This document shows, piece by piece, positions 32,100 to 43,805 of a DNA stretch of 64,000 bases (position 1 is the first letter of the stretch; each line of letters opens with the position of its first letter). The DNA is from Akebia trifoliata (lineage: Eukaryota; Streptophyta; Magnoliopsida; Ranunculales; Lardizabalaceae), in contig CM030709.1 in NCBI GenBank assembly GCA_017979445.1, positions 7,358,001 to 7,422,000 on the forward strand, in the 5' to 3' direction. The notes below the pieces were generated by a model, which did no database searches, was not told the origin of the DNA, and saw only the letters and a list, made by a program, of their open reading frames with translations. A program made the position numbers and the translations under genes.

Positions 32100-35000
32100 C
32101 AATGTCCTACTTTGTAAAAAGCAAACTAGAGGGACCCTTGCTTTTAATATTAATATGCTTCAAATTTCTTCTTGTTTCTTATCCAAGTGGGAAAATAACC
32201 AAAATATCTAAAAATAACCCTTATCATCTTTTGATTATAAGCACCAACTCTGCCCAAATAAAAATAAATAAATAAATAATTGTTCTTAAAAAGTGGAGAA
32301 TGACACCTTTGATTCTCATTGTTCTTAATCAAATTGTGCTTAATACAAATATCATACTTGTAATCATTAACATTCTTGACTAATAAAGTAAATATTAGTC
32401 GGCCCAAAGGATAGTTTAGATCATCCAATCAAGAAACTGTAGTTATCAATTATTCATTTGATCTTATCTATTATTACACCGATAGATTTCTATTATTGAA
32501 GTCTTATCCTAAAATTTTAGGGTCGACTGAATGAATCATATTCTTCCCATGAAATTGGCATTTAACCTCGAAAGTTATGGCTCTACAACCAATTGGAGAA
32601 CAAGTTTGATGCAAGCTTCTCACATAAAAAAACTTACTTTAATTTGAAATGCAGACACATCAGTTCTCATATAAACACATTTGATGTTCTTCACCTAAAA
32701 TTGCGTTTTGCACACTTAGTTAGACCCGATATGTACCAATTAATAATCAAAAGTCACTAATTAAGCTGAACATTCATGTAAAGATCCACCAACCGCGTTG
32801 GTGGGTCTTAAACTTTTTGCGTTTGACAATACAGCGAATCAAAGAAATAAAAGCCAAGAATTGGGAAAGTTTGAATTCCAAGCAAATGGGGAAATGGTCA
32901 TGTTCCATTTGCCTTTTTTTACTAAAAAATAACTAAAATCAAAGGCAGTAAGTCAGAAAAGTAGAATATAAAGTTAGTCATGGATAGGGCATTAAGCACA
33001 AGGCCGATTTAGGGTTGGCTTCTTAAAATAGTGATAGTAGTGCGACCCCTGCAGCCGATTTCTGGTATTTTAGTAAAACCTTCCTATGAAATGGGTGATA
33101 TTAGTGTTATCCCCCACCAGTGAAATGCATGATAGGGTCTACCCCTGGATTTTCATTGGCCCGGTCAAATTGTTACCAACATTTGTCCAGTTAAGTTATC
33201 AAAATACCATTATTTTAATTTAAAGAATAAAAAATAAATAAATCTAATCTAACCCATTGGATTGAAATATTCTACACTGCTCGATTAAAAAAAAATTCTA
33301 ATATGATCTTCTATAAGAAGATGAAGATAAGTTAAGGTTCATCATGTCACCTATTCTAGATAAGGTCCATATTTATTATTGTTGGATTATTCTCGAGAGT
33401 GTTAAAGTTCTATTCTTTAGACCCATTGCTTTTAAGTCCTACCTTAATGACTTTGAATCTAATTTTGATTTTGGGTTAGATTTTGGTTGATCAAGTTATA
33501 ATCTCATATTTTATGCAATGGGTGGAGGTTTGAACTCTCAAGAGAAATTATTTTAATAATTTTGTCCTTAAGACTTAAGTTTCCATAAAATAAAATAAAA
33601 ATCAAGCAAAAAAGATATTTGTGTTCATTATTGTGCTGGGGTAGAACTAATATAATTATTTACAATGAGGAGTTATTACTAATTTCATTTTCTTCATTGT
33701 TTTAAATTTTTCTCTCAATTTTTTTTAGTGTTTTGCATGTGGAGATTCAAAGCATGACAAAGAATGCCTTTGGGATGGGATGAAAACGATGAGTTTGGGA
33801 TGACATGATGAGATTAGGTTGAAAAATAATAAATTAGGTTGAAAACGATGAGATTTAGCATCCAAACAAAAGTATCCAAATCGTGATCAATGAGAAGTAA
33901 GATTGAGAAAGATTAAGTTCTCGCAATTCTTGTATTTAGAATGATTAGATCGAATGCAATTAAGTTGTTTTAATCGAAGGACATTTCCTTAATTTCAACA
34001 TATGAGAGAATTTTTGACATTTCACCATATTTGGTAAGAGACAATCGTTTTTGTTAACCATTTGACTTGGTCAATAACAGTTTAAGGGGGTAGATCTCAT
34101 CTTGCATTTTATGGGGGCTTACATTAATATTGTTCATTTCACAACGGGGTTTAGTAAAATACCCACCAATTTATTTGATTTACTATTAGATGGGTTGTTT
34201 GAATTGATCCCGTCCAAAGTTAGTAATTCTCCAAATAATTCGTGAATTATATACGAATTTTCCGAATGATACACAAAACATTTAAAACTTTCGTCCAATT
34301 TAATTTCTATTAAAAATTATCAACTTTTAGAACCTTTTCGAATCATTTATGATTTATTCTTTTTTCGAATTAAACAAATTAAAAATACTATTTACAAAAA
34401 GGGTTAAAAACACAAATTATCCCATATTTTTATAATAAATTTTTTTTATCTCAATATCACATGATAATATTTTCATTATTCTCTCTTTACAGTTAAAGGT
34501 TTCATCATTAGACAATCACTAATTATTAATTATTATCACACTAATTATTGTTTGTTATCAAATCTCACGATTATTTATGAGTAATTAGTTTTTTCATTCT
34601 TTTTACATACCTTCTCTCTCCTCTCGAATTTTTTGAACATGAGACTTGATAATTCAATTAATTCATATAGTATGTGCTTTGCATTATAAAAGTTTGTGTT
34701 AATAGTATGATTAATCATAAGAAAAAAAATATGTTATTAGTTTAAAAAAAAAAAAATTTATATATGCTATTTTAGAATAAATATTAAAATAGAATATGTG
34801 TAAAGGTATCCAAGTGTTATTGATTTGTAATAAAGCTTAAGTGTTTGATATACACACATAAAAATATCACATATTCTTAATTTACCAAGGATGAGTTCAA
34901 AGATGAAGGGTACTCATGGTGATTTTTTTAAATAAGATATAAAAATAATAAATCTTAAAAAGATAGGGGAGTTTTCGAAATATTTAGATACAAGTATTAT

Positions 35001-35440
35001 GAAAATTTTAATATGTATACACGTGAATTTTTGAAAGTTTTTTTGAGTATTGAAGTTGAATTATACTAGAACTATTCTTATATCGTATTTTTGCCATTCT
35101 CCTAATTTATAAACGAACTACTAAATATATATTACGAATTGTACTCAAATTAATCTCGTAACAATTTTTTGTCGTTCACCATCATATCATTGGTCCATTT
35201 ATACTGAAATTAATTAATAGGAATAGCTCCGGAGTCTAACTACGTCCAACTTTTTTAGTTCATAATGTATGTGATTTCAATGTGAAAAAAAGTGGATGAT
35301 GATAATGTCCCAGAACTTTTTTTATAATGTAATTATTTAAAATAAATAAATAAATATGTTTGAATTGTTGCATGGGAGTGATATGGCAATGGCATCACAC
35401 CTGTGAGAGGCAAGAGAAAATAAAATAAAAAAGAGACATT
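32100..35440. other. Long AT-rich intergenic stretch, nothing recognised
   Basis: I read both strands and found no coding exon, tRNA or paired repeat ends. Short open frames here are AT-driven. Confidence 0.35.
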
Positions 35441-35444
35441 TATG

Positions 35445-35708
35445 AAAAAGTGATCAACTTTCGACAAATTTACAATTCTAGCTCATTGTTCGTTTTAATT
35501 ACCAAAACATGAACCATAACGAATTTGGAGGTTTTTAAATTGACTATCTCACAGGTTTAAAGTGATAATTTCATTTTAAACATACGAAATAGGCACGTCG
35601 TTCTGAATTTCTTTTTTAATGAAAACTTTATTGTTCACGTTTTGATAATTAAAATGAACAACGAGCCAGAATTGTGAATGACTCATTTTCAACTCACCAA
35701 ATGGTATT
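35445..35708. mobile_element. Foldback MITE family F, copy 2
   Basis: The left arm (GCTCATTGTTCGTTTTAATT) pairs with the right arm (AATTAAAATGAACAACGAGC). It matches copy 1 at 26031-26275 in both arms. Confidence 0.65.
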
Positions 35709-35716
35709 TCAACCAA

Positions 35717-36250
35717 AAAAATGGTTTGTCAACCCACTGGTTTTTCTCCCACACAAGTGCATGTCCCGTCGATAGTGGAGGGTCTGAGGATATATCCTAG
35801 CTCGCCCGGGAACATGCCTAGATGAAACTTTTCCCCCTCAAGTCGAAAATGTGATACGATGGGATCTTGAATGGTTGACAAGATTGACTATCTCATGTGT
35901 ATTTGTTGATTATCAGAGGATACACCACAGATACAAGTCATTTAGCGGCCGAGTTACGGAGCAACCAATCTCCTACTTGACAAGCAGCACGATCCGAATC
36001 ATCAATAGTGTTTTAAGTACACCCATGGAAGCCTCGAACAGTTAGCATAGGAACACCTCTGCCACAAAGCAACCGCGGTGGTGTTGAAGGATATGGCCTG
36101 AGGCATTTGTCCATTTAGGGATGGCAACTCTAGCAAGGCCACAGAGGTGCCCTCCTTGGCCGGTCTCTCAGCCATTCCTCTTGGTTTGAATGGTTGAATC
36201 TTGCTGTTCTGGTTGTCGGACGGACTGGGGTTAGTCGTCATCAACGACAG
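35717..36250. other. Unexplained GC-richer segment with open frames on both strands
   Basis: This segment is clearly richer in G and C than its flanks (for example AGCGGCCGAGTTACGGAG and AACCGCGGTGGTG). It has open frames on the plus (35851-36045) and minus (36002-36244) strands. I do not recognise either translation, and no splice sites decide a model. It could be a decayed gene, a captured fragment or a non-coding transcript. Confidence 0.3.
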
Positions 36251-37010
36251 GTGAATAATGTAAGAAAGTTAACATTATCCAAAACCTATTAGAATTTTTA
36301 AGTAACATGTTTTATGGATATTTTATGAATGATGAACTAAACCATCACATATAAGATCCTAAACTATGATCTGTCATTGAGAATGACCTTATGAGAAAAA
36401 AGTTATTTTCAACAAATATATAATTATTTAAAATAGCAGATGCATGTGAGTTAATAAATTCAATAGACAAAAAAGCAATAATTTGAAGAAAAATAAATAA
36501 AGCAAAGAACTATAAAGTAATTAAGAGAGAAAAGAGAATTGAATCGATATATTTGAATTTCATTTTTCAAGCTCTTTATATAATAACTTTGTCATAACAA
36601 TTTATAAACCTTCTAAAATATCAAAAAATAATTTTTTAATCTATCTATAATATATTACTAACTTTCTAAATTTATTATAGTTCAATTTAAGTATTTATAA
36701 TTATAACCTAAAGAATAAAAATGAATTAAAAAAAATAAAAACTTAAAAATAAATTAGAAACTAGACAAACTAAAAACTTATTAAAGTTGAAATAGAAACT
36801 ACATGAAAATTCTATCTTCACCCTTTTTATGGTCCATTTTAGCAAATATGCTCTACATCATTCCAAAAGGTCTATCAAATAGTAAAAGTAACCAATTATC
36901 AAAACATTCTTTTCATGTAAAAATTAAAATACATATAAAAGCCATGGACAACCAAGATTAAAATAAAGATACCACGGATCAAAGAATTCAATCATTTTCT
37001 TATTTTTCAA
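36251..37010. other. AT-rich intergenic sequence, nothing recognised
   Basis: No feature is supported between the GC-rich segment and the coding-like block at 37032. Confidence 0.35.
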
Positions 37011-37031
37011 TTCTCATGAAAAAAATACCCA

Positions 37032-37319
37032 ATCTCATATGGATCAGATTGGAGATTTATACCTTGTCCAAACTGTGATTGTGCAGGATGAGTGTATAGA
37101 GCAATTTAAGATATTCAATGGATGTGACGAAAATTAGATGGCATCATCACGTTGGATTTACTTAAGAGGGAGATGCAATGACTTGCTTTCAGTGATGGAG
37201 ATGATAAAAAAGGAGTATGATATGGCCACAATTTCCAAAGGCATTATTTTTCATTTAGATTCTCTTAAATATTCCATCCATAAGATACAGAAAATGACCC
37301 TTCAACGATCATATAAGTG
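37032..37319 (+). pseudogene. Coding-like exon relic with one in-frame stop
   Basis: One frame reads as protein-like sequence for about 95 codons: it opens MDQIGDLYLVQTVIVQDE, hits a TAG at about 37134-37136, then continues MASSRWIYLRG... and KEYDMATISKGIIFHLDS before a TGA at 37317-37319. Amino-acid make-up is balanced, unlike the AT-driven open frames nearby. I do not recognise the family. It probably is the last exon of a decayed gene or a duplicated fragment. It lies tail-to-tail with the coiled-coil gene. Confidence 0.4.
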
Positions 37320-37408
37320 AAGCTATATTACATAATCACACCCCCTATGAAATTTTCCTGTGGAGAAATTACAGATGCAGACAACCCACGAATTTCTAAT
37401 CCCTGATA

Positions 37409-40400
37409 CTATCTACTCCGTGCATTCGACCTATTCTGATCGTCATAAAGAGGATAGTGATCCGAGGTAGGTATCCCCGATCTCACACTTGGATAGGGTC
37501 CTGGAAATCCATTGTTGGGGGGCATTCTTGGCACCAAATCTGCATAAGGATACGTATATCTACTCGAAGCAGGAAGACCCATTCCATTATCCATACTATG
37601 ATCGTCAATTAATGGTCTGAGAGAAGAAATTCCTGACCCCATCTCCAAGTTCGGACTCGAAATGTACCGATGACCAGCCGTAACTCCAACTCCCATACCA
37701 GAGTAAGGCCCCAATAAGTTAGTCTGATTAGTAATATTAGCTTCGGATGGCAAACTTATAGGTTGTTGGTATCTCGCCAGACTTGATCCAGAATCGGAGT
37801 AAAAAGGCCTCAATAAGTTGGTCCGAGTAGTAGTAGTAGTTCCGGATTGCAAGCTTGTAGGTACTCTAAAAAGCCCAGCACATCCAACTGGAATCTCTCT
37901 GTCATCCCCAGCCTTGAAGGCTGGGACAGGAGTATCCGTAACTCTGACCATATGCCCACCTTGGGTTGGTAAAGGCAATCTGTGGAGTTCATGTTTCAGA
38001 GATAGTTTGGCACGTTGAAGTGCCTCCAACACACCCCCCAAGACGGGTGTTCCGTGATATGTTGTTACTTGAAGTTTGTTTTGCATCCCCGACGATTCTC
38101 CTTTGTAGAAACTCCCATCCGCATGAAATGAAGATGATTTCTGCACTGACTGATCCTGATAATGCTTCCCATTTGATTTAGTTTCTAGGTTCTCTTGACT
38201 TGGGAATGAAAATTCAGTGTTGACCATTAAACCATTGCATTGTGGATCATGTGAGCATCCAATGTCAAGATGTGGAGGAGGCAGGAAGCCGTTGGGAAGA
38301 GTTTTGGATGCGGCCTCTCCCCCGTGGCAAACACGTCCCACCCCCGACTCTCCACCTTGACCATGAGAGAGAATTGTGTCAGCAGGCTCTGCAGTTTCTA
38401 CCCTTATCTCATCCCTTTCTTCGGTGATATCTGACCGGTTCCCAGGTTCACATGAATCCTGTTCATTTTGCAATCAAGAAACAAAAGTTATTGAAGACCT
38501 TAAATAAAATATGTATTGCAAATCAATGATAGGAAATACTAATAGTCCACAAAGATGTGAAGCATCAAAGTAAATGGGAGATTAAAAAGGAAGAACCAAG
38601 CACACATGTACTAGAGGATCCTGGCAAATGAACATTCAGCCAAATTCATAAGATTTTGATTTCCAGATCTGAAGTATCTTGTGTTTAAGAATACACCATC
38701 GGGGATCGAATAAACCCCAAATTCAAGGACAGAAGTTGGTAATGCAGCTCAAATCAAATTTCAAAAGCAATGAAGAATCAGAAGTGTTCCTTGAGCCGAA
38801 GCAAGTTAATACCCCACATACCACTAAGCGAACAACAGTGGGGACTCATACACCAATCAATACTCCCATAATCTAATGGTCAAACACTTGAAGGCAACCC
38901 CTGAACAATAGATGCTAAATTTCAGAGACCCATTATTTTATTTTATTTTTTGCTTGGTGGGATTAGTGGTTAGCATGAGAAGGGGTTCAAAAGGTTTGAA
39001 CCTAAGACCTTGGGAACAACCTCCACAAGATCTTACCACTTAGCTTAGTGGTCCTTTCAGAGACCCATTATGATCTTGATACACTAGCATCCAGACCCAC
39101 AACTCTTTTGAGGGCAAGAAACGTTTCTAAATACTGTGTACAAGTGACCGCTACAGCACAAGTATTTCCTACTATTTGTTGACAACATGTGAATCATGTC
39201 AGATTTGTTGACAAGAAGCAAAAAATTTCATAGAAACGCGATGAAGAAACATACTGGAGTACAACTGTTGTTCTCTCTGAACTTCTGCTCCCATTCTCTC
39301 TGAGCATTTTCCTCTGCCTCATGTTTACCAATGAGTTGGGCCTGGTGATCAAGTGCTCTTTCGATGTCGACATCTCTTTCATCTACATTGAAATAGAAGC
39401 CATCATTGTTTTCTTTACTTTGACCTTCTTGGGAACCTTCTTTGATGATCTGAGGCATTTCTTGAAAGCAATTAGAAACATCTCCAGGCCCAGTAGCCAC
39501 TCCATTTTCACGGGCATCAAGTGGGAGAGATTCTACACCTCCCACAGTTGCTGCGGATCTGGCAACAGAAACAGCTGTGAGAACCAGTCTGTGCGTGTCA
39601 GGGGGAGCAAGTGCAGAGAATAGGTAGATGAGTTGGAAGATAAAAAATACAAAAACTTAAGCAACATTACTACGGACCCTAAAAAAGACTCCCACATATG
39701 ATGCACATGTAAGGGAACACCACCAGATGACCATAACCATCAAGTCTGGTTTTTTTTCTTTCTTCCTTTTACACGGTTCTCCCTTTGTTATTGTTTAAAA
39801 GAATGCGATAGATAAGATGGTTATGTTCATTTTTTTTTATTTTTTTGATAGGCAATGATAATTTATTAGAGTCCAACTAGCCTTACTAAATTAGTAAGAT
39901 TTCAACTCTTACCACGGATTGTTGAGCTCACCTTGTGGCATATCCAAAAACATGATCTGATGCCACAAGGGTGGTAGAGGACAAAATTCCATGAATTTTG
40001 GAAATAAAAATATTATTTTTCACCACCTAATTTCAATTTTAAATTTTGGAGTTCCATGGAAGTTTGGTAGCCGTCCATTTTCAAAACCTTGGATCAAGCC
40101 CAGAAGATAAAATGTTTTTTTTTATCCGAGATTTTCTATGAAATCTAGAGGGCAGTGGTGTTGGATTGCCAATGTGGCAATCCATTTGAGCTCAAGGACA
40201 TAGTAAGAGTTAAAATCTTACTGAGTTAGTAAGGAATGTCTTTTTCAATTTATTAAGCATAATAGAAGATCCAAGGTGTTCAAGGTGAACAACCAAAAGA
40301 AAGAAAGAAAAAAAAAAAAAAAGGAAAAGAAAAGAAACAAGATCTCGAAGAGCACTCTATAGAGACCGACTACTTAACTACCAAATTACAAACTTTACCC

Positions 40401-42211
40401 CAACTTACTAGGAAATCCTCAAAGAATACCACTCTAAAGACATTAAAGACTTTTCCCCAAAAGAACAAGAAAGACAAGATTGAAAGGACAATGTCTTGAA
40501 AGGGGAGTTCATTCTCTTCAAAAATGTGTCTGCAGTTCTTAGCATGGAAGATGTCTTAGGTGTGATATAAATGAAACATAAAACAAGAAAGGATTCAAGA
40601 GTTAACCTTGTTTCCCTTTGCTTTATATGGCGGCGTGACTTCCCCAAACGTGGTTTTGTGGAAGACCTACGAATAGGCATGAAACTGCTATGCCTCCTAG
40701 CGTGATCACTACACTTCTTTTCAAGAGAATCTGGACTACCATTGCAACTTTTCCAAGAAGCTTCATGCCCCAAACCTGACAAGTCCTCCACTTCTTTTCT
40801 CCTTGGTCTTGAGCTCGTCGAGCTTTTCTCTTCCTTTGCAGAATGATTACCATCTTTAGATTCGCAGAGAATCCCCTCGTGGTCAGAGCTTGAATCATAT
40901 GCCTCAGAGAAGTCACCAATCCCATTGTTCTCCAAAATCGCTAGAACCTCGGCTGTTGCCTTCTCAGCTTTCTTTCTTTGGAGAGAGACAATTTTTAGTT
41001 GTTCTTCCAGTTCCACTACCTATGTGCATTTCAAACCACCACATGGAATGAATGTTATTTAAACAACTGCAGAATAATTGACCGTAAATTCATCAGAACA
41101 CTCTGAAAAATACTAAATGAAGCTTGCTTCCGTGACAAACAAACGAAACACAAATTAAATTGTTTAATATGTATATATAAAAAAATAGGGAAAAAAAATT
41201 TAAGAGTAGACCAAACAATATGGCTCCACAGACAAGACCAAAAATTTCGATTAAACTAACCCTTTTAGCCAGTTCATCAGCTCTTTGTCTCGCAGAACTT
41301 GAGATAGATCTTTCCGACTGTAACTGAGCACGAAGGAACTCGTTGGTCATTGCAGTCGAATCCTCCATAACAGTTTTCTGGCTGAAAAGTAAGAACCAAA
41401 TAACTCAATATCATCTGAAACCACACAACCTATTACAAGGTACCATGAACGTCTAAAAATTCCACACAAAATTACTAAAATCAAATCAGCAAAAACATGT
41501 CCATGTTCAAACCCTAACCCAAATAGTATTGAATCACTAAGCACCCAAATCCTCAAGTTTTCCTTACAAATATCATACCCTAAGCTACATGTAAATAAAA
41601 TTCAGAGGCAAATATGAAAAACCCAAACATTCAATCAAAATTCAAAGTTATGTAGTAAATTAATTATTGAAGTAATCTCAAATTTTAATTAGTATCCAGA
41701 ACTCAATACATCCGAACTCCAAAAAACAAATACAGAAAAGTCACAAGAAAAACCCTAATTCACACTCTTGAAAACCCCAACACGATTATTTTGCAAAAAC
41801 CCCATTTCAGGGACAACTTAAGGCATAGGAATTCACAACAACAACAAAAACAAACTAATAAAACAAAAAAAAAAACCCAATTGTCAAATTCAAACACTCA
41901 GAACTCCCAACCTCCACAATTTGTAAAATAGGAACTATGAATTAAGCCCTAACTCACATATGTCCATCAAAATCCATGAATCCAATCAATCAAAAAAAAA
42001 AACCCATGAATCCATCCAAAAACAGTCAACCAAAAGCAATTCAAATAAATGGGCACTTATGACCCTTAAAACTCTAATTCCAAGCTTCAAAAACTCCATA
42101 AATTTCACCATAACTTCAGAAAATCACCAAATACCAACAAAAAATACACATCATTTGAACTCCTCACCTTTGATCTTGCTTTTTCTGATCTTCGTTCACA
42201 GAATTCTGCAT
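37409..42211 (-). CDS. Plant coiled-coil protein of unknown function, five exons
   Basis: Exons on the minus strand: 42211-42168, 41381-41261, 41019-40607, 39588-39255 and 38458-37409 (stop TAG). All have GT-AG borders and join in frame to 653 aa. The start (MQNSVNEDQKKQ) is the first ATG of exon 1, after a leader with a possible further intron (donor at 42382). Residues about 25-95 form a coiled coil (LRAQLQSERS, ADELAKRV, VELEEQLK, KAEKATAEVLAILE). A basic Ser/Arg-rich stretch ends KSRRHIKQRE. A second helical segment, DERDVDIERALDHQAQLIGK, spans about 262-300. A short conserved-looking helix, VLEALQRAKLSLKHEL, is at 447-462, followed by a Pro/Gly/Tyr-rich disordered tail. No enzyme motif is seen, and function and location are unknown. 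Introns hold a SINE and a repeat-R MITE. Confidence 0.88.
38937..39054 (-). mobile_element. Short tRNA-derived SINE in intron 4 of the coiled-coil gene
   Basis: Flanked by a perfect 17-bp duplication TTTCAGAGACCCATTAT (38920-38936 and 39055-39071). On the minus strand it has TAAGCTAAGTGGTAAGA (A-box-like) and GGTTCAAACCT (B-box-like), and ends in an AAAATAAAATAAAA-type tail. It has the same orientation as the host gene. Confidence 0.85.
39881..40234. mobile_element. MITE of repeat family R in intron 3 of the coiled-coil gene
   Basis: This is the most complete member: inverted ends CCTTACTAAATTAGTAAGAT and CCTTACTAACTCAGTAAGAT (right in reverse complement), followed by matching TTcAACTCTTAC. 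The terminus is itself a small palindrome. Related copies are at 2047, 15956 and 26640. I could not assign a superfamily. Confidence 0.65.
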
Positions 42212-43010
42212 TTTGAGATGAGAACTCGAAACCAATCCACAAAATCCCTTAATTCGAAACTCAGCTTCTGCTACATCGATGAAACAACCTTACAAACCCA
42301 AAAACCAATTTAAACTCAAACTGAACAATCCGATCTACAAAAATTCAAACAAATTGGAGAATCGCAGAGAACTGGAACTCACCTCAGAACACGAATTAAA
42401 TCAAATTCTCAATATAAAACCATAGAAAAGTTATTATAAATTTCCTCTTTTTGGAACATTAAGGAGAACAAGAAGACGACGACGACCAACAAGGGCGCGT
42501 TTGGATGTTAGCGTTTCGCTCACGCGTGATCTACGAAATTGAAGAGTATTTTCTAGCTCTCGATTCTTGACTTAACTAAAGATAAAGTACTCCAGTGAGT
42601 TGGTTATTTATCTAACTTAGAGTATTATTTTCTCACACTTGGCATTAGAAAAAGCTATATATCAAAATATGTGGGCCACGTAATGGGTGGACATGTCACT
42701 CCCTCTTATTGATAGGTCAATATTGAATAGTGCATTTAACGACGAAGCATAGGATCTATACTCCTCTTCTTTATCAACGAAGTCCACACCAACGGCCATT
42801 TCAAACGTCCCCACTTTACTTCGTGTGCCACGTTGCATGTTGACCCATCAATACTTGGCTCACCTGAATTCCCAAGTCAAGAATAAGCCTGATCGGTGAT
42901 TAACGAAAAGGGCTACAAATTACCAATTAGGCTAATTATTGATGAGTCACAATGCACCCAAATGGGTTTCAAATCCCACTCCCTTGACATTGAAGTTGTA
43001 TTACGAAAAG
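42212..43010 (-). promoter_or_regulatory. Leader and upstream region of the coiled-coil gene
   Basis: CTGAG/GTGAGTTCC (junction 42383/42382) is a strong donor and suggests a 5'UTR intron ending near 42262-42270. Upstream lies a GAC/GTC-rich stretch (42471-42488) and no clear TATA box. Confidence 0.4.
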
Positions 43011-43013
43011 AGT

Positions 43014-43160
43014 CGTGATAAAATGACACGCTATCACGTACACAATTGATGTGGCAAGTGCCCAAAATCATAGATCTTTTTCTTCGAGATACACAAGGAA
43101 AAAATGTACAGTTGCCGTGTCAATCGTGTACGTGTCAAGCATCATTTCATCATTAATCTT
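43014..43160. mobile_element. Palindromic MITE family P, copy P3
   Basis: CACGTACACAATTGATGTGG on the left pairs with CACGTACACGATTGACACGG (right in reverse complement). The core carries CATAGATCTTTTTCTTCGAG and a GAGATACACAAGG loop. Confidence 0.6.
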
Positions 43161-43169
43161 ATGGAAAAG

Positions 43170-43805
43170 GTCTGTCCAATACCTTCTCTCCAATTCAAAC
43201 TAAATATTATGCAAGTTGTTGGGTCAGAAAATATAACGACACATGTCACCTGAAGGTACAACTTGAATCTCGCCCTTGATTCAACTACAAAAATATTGAG
43301 AGAGAAACACCAACCTTTAATGCTATTATTCCATTATCAAGATTTCGGTACATTATGTTATCAAAAGTCAGTCATCAATAGATTTGACCTTATAAAGTCA
43401 ACATATCAAGTCAACAAATAAAACACGGCATTAGACAAGAATGGTGTAACACCTCGAAAACGACATTCTAGGTTAGGAGATTGAAGGGAACTCTCACATG
43501 AGAAGAAAGGAAACGATTGCAAAACCTCATTTTAACTTCAAACGGATATTACAATCAAAAGAGACAAAATGCTTAATATCTTTCTTGAAATCTACAAAAT
43601 AGATTTTCATTAAAAGCAAAGGTATGCAATACTCTATGTTAACACGCTAAGACAAATTTGCTAATGATAAGCGAAGAAATTGAGTGGTACTCAACAAAGT
43701 AGCTAAACCCTAACTAGGGGATCATCTTCCATACATTTTTTTTTTCAAAATACATAGTGAATACGTATAATACATCAATCATTTCTCGTTGATTAACCAA
43801 TTAGA
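43170..43805. other. Intergenic sequence between genes 2 and 3
   Basis: Nothing beyond AT-rich sequence. The part adjoining 43806 includes the 3' untranslated region of the DUF4378 gene. Confidence 0.4.

Noticed and set aside
41960..42313. 117-aa plus-strand open frame
   Set aside because: It overlaps intron 1, exon 1 and the leader of the minus-strand coiled-coil gene, and is Lys/Asn/Ser-rich.
43441..43600. Start of an LTR (TGTAACACCTCG)
   Set aside because: Only the first bases resemble an LTR, and no partner end or duplication was found.
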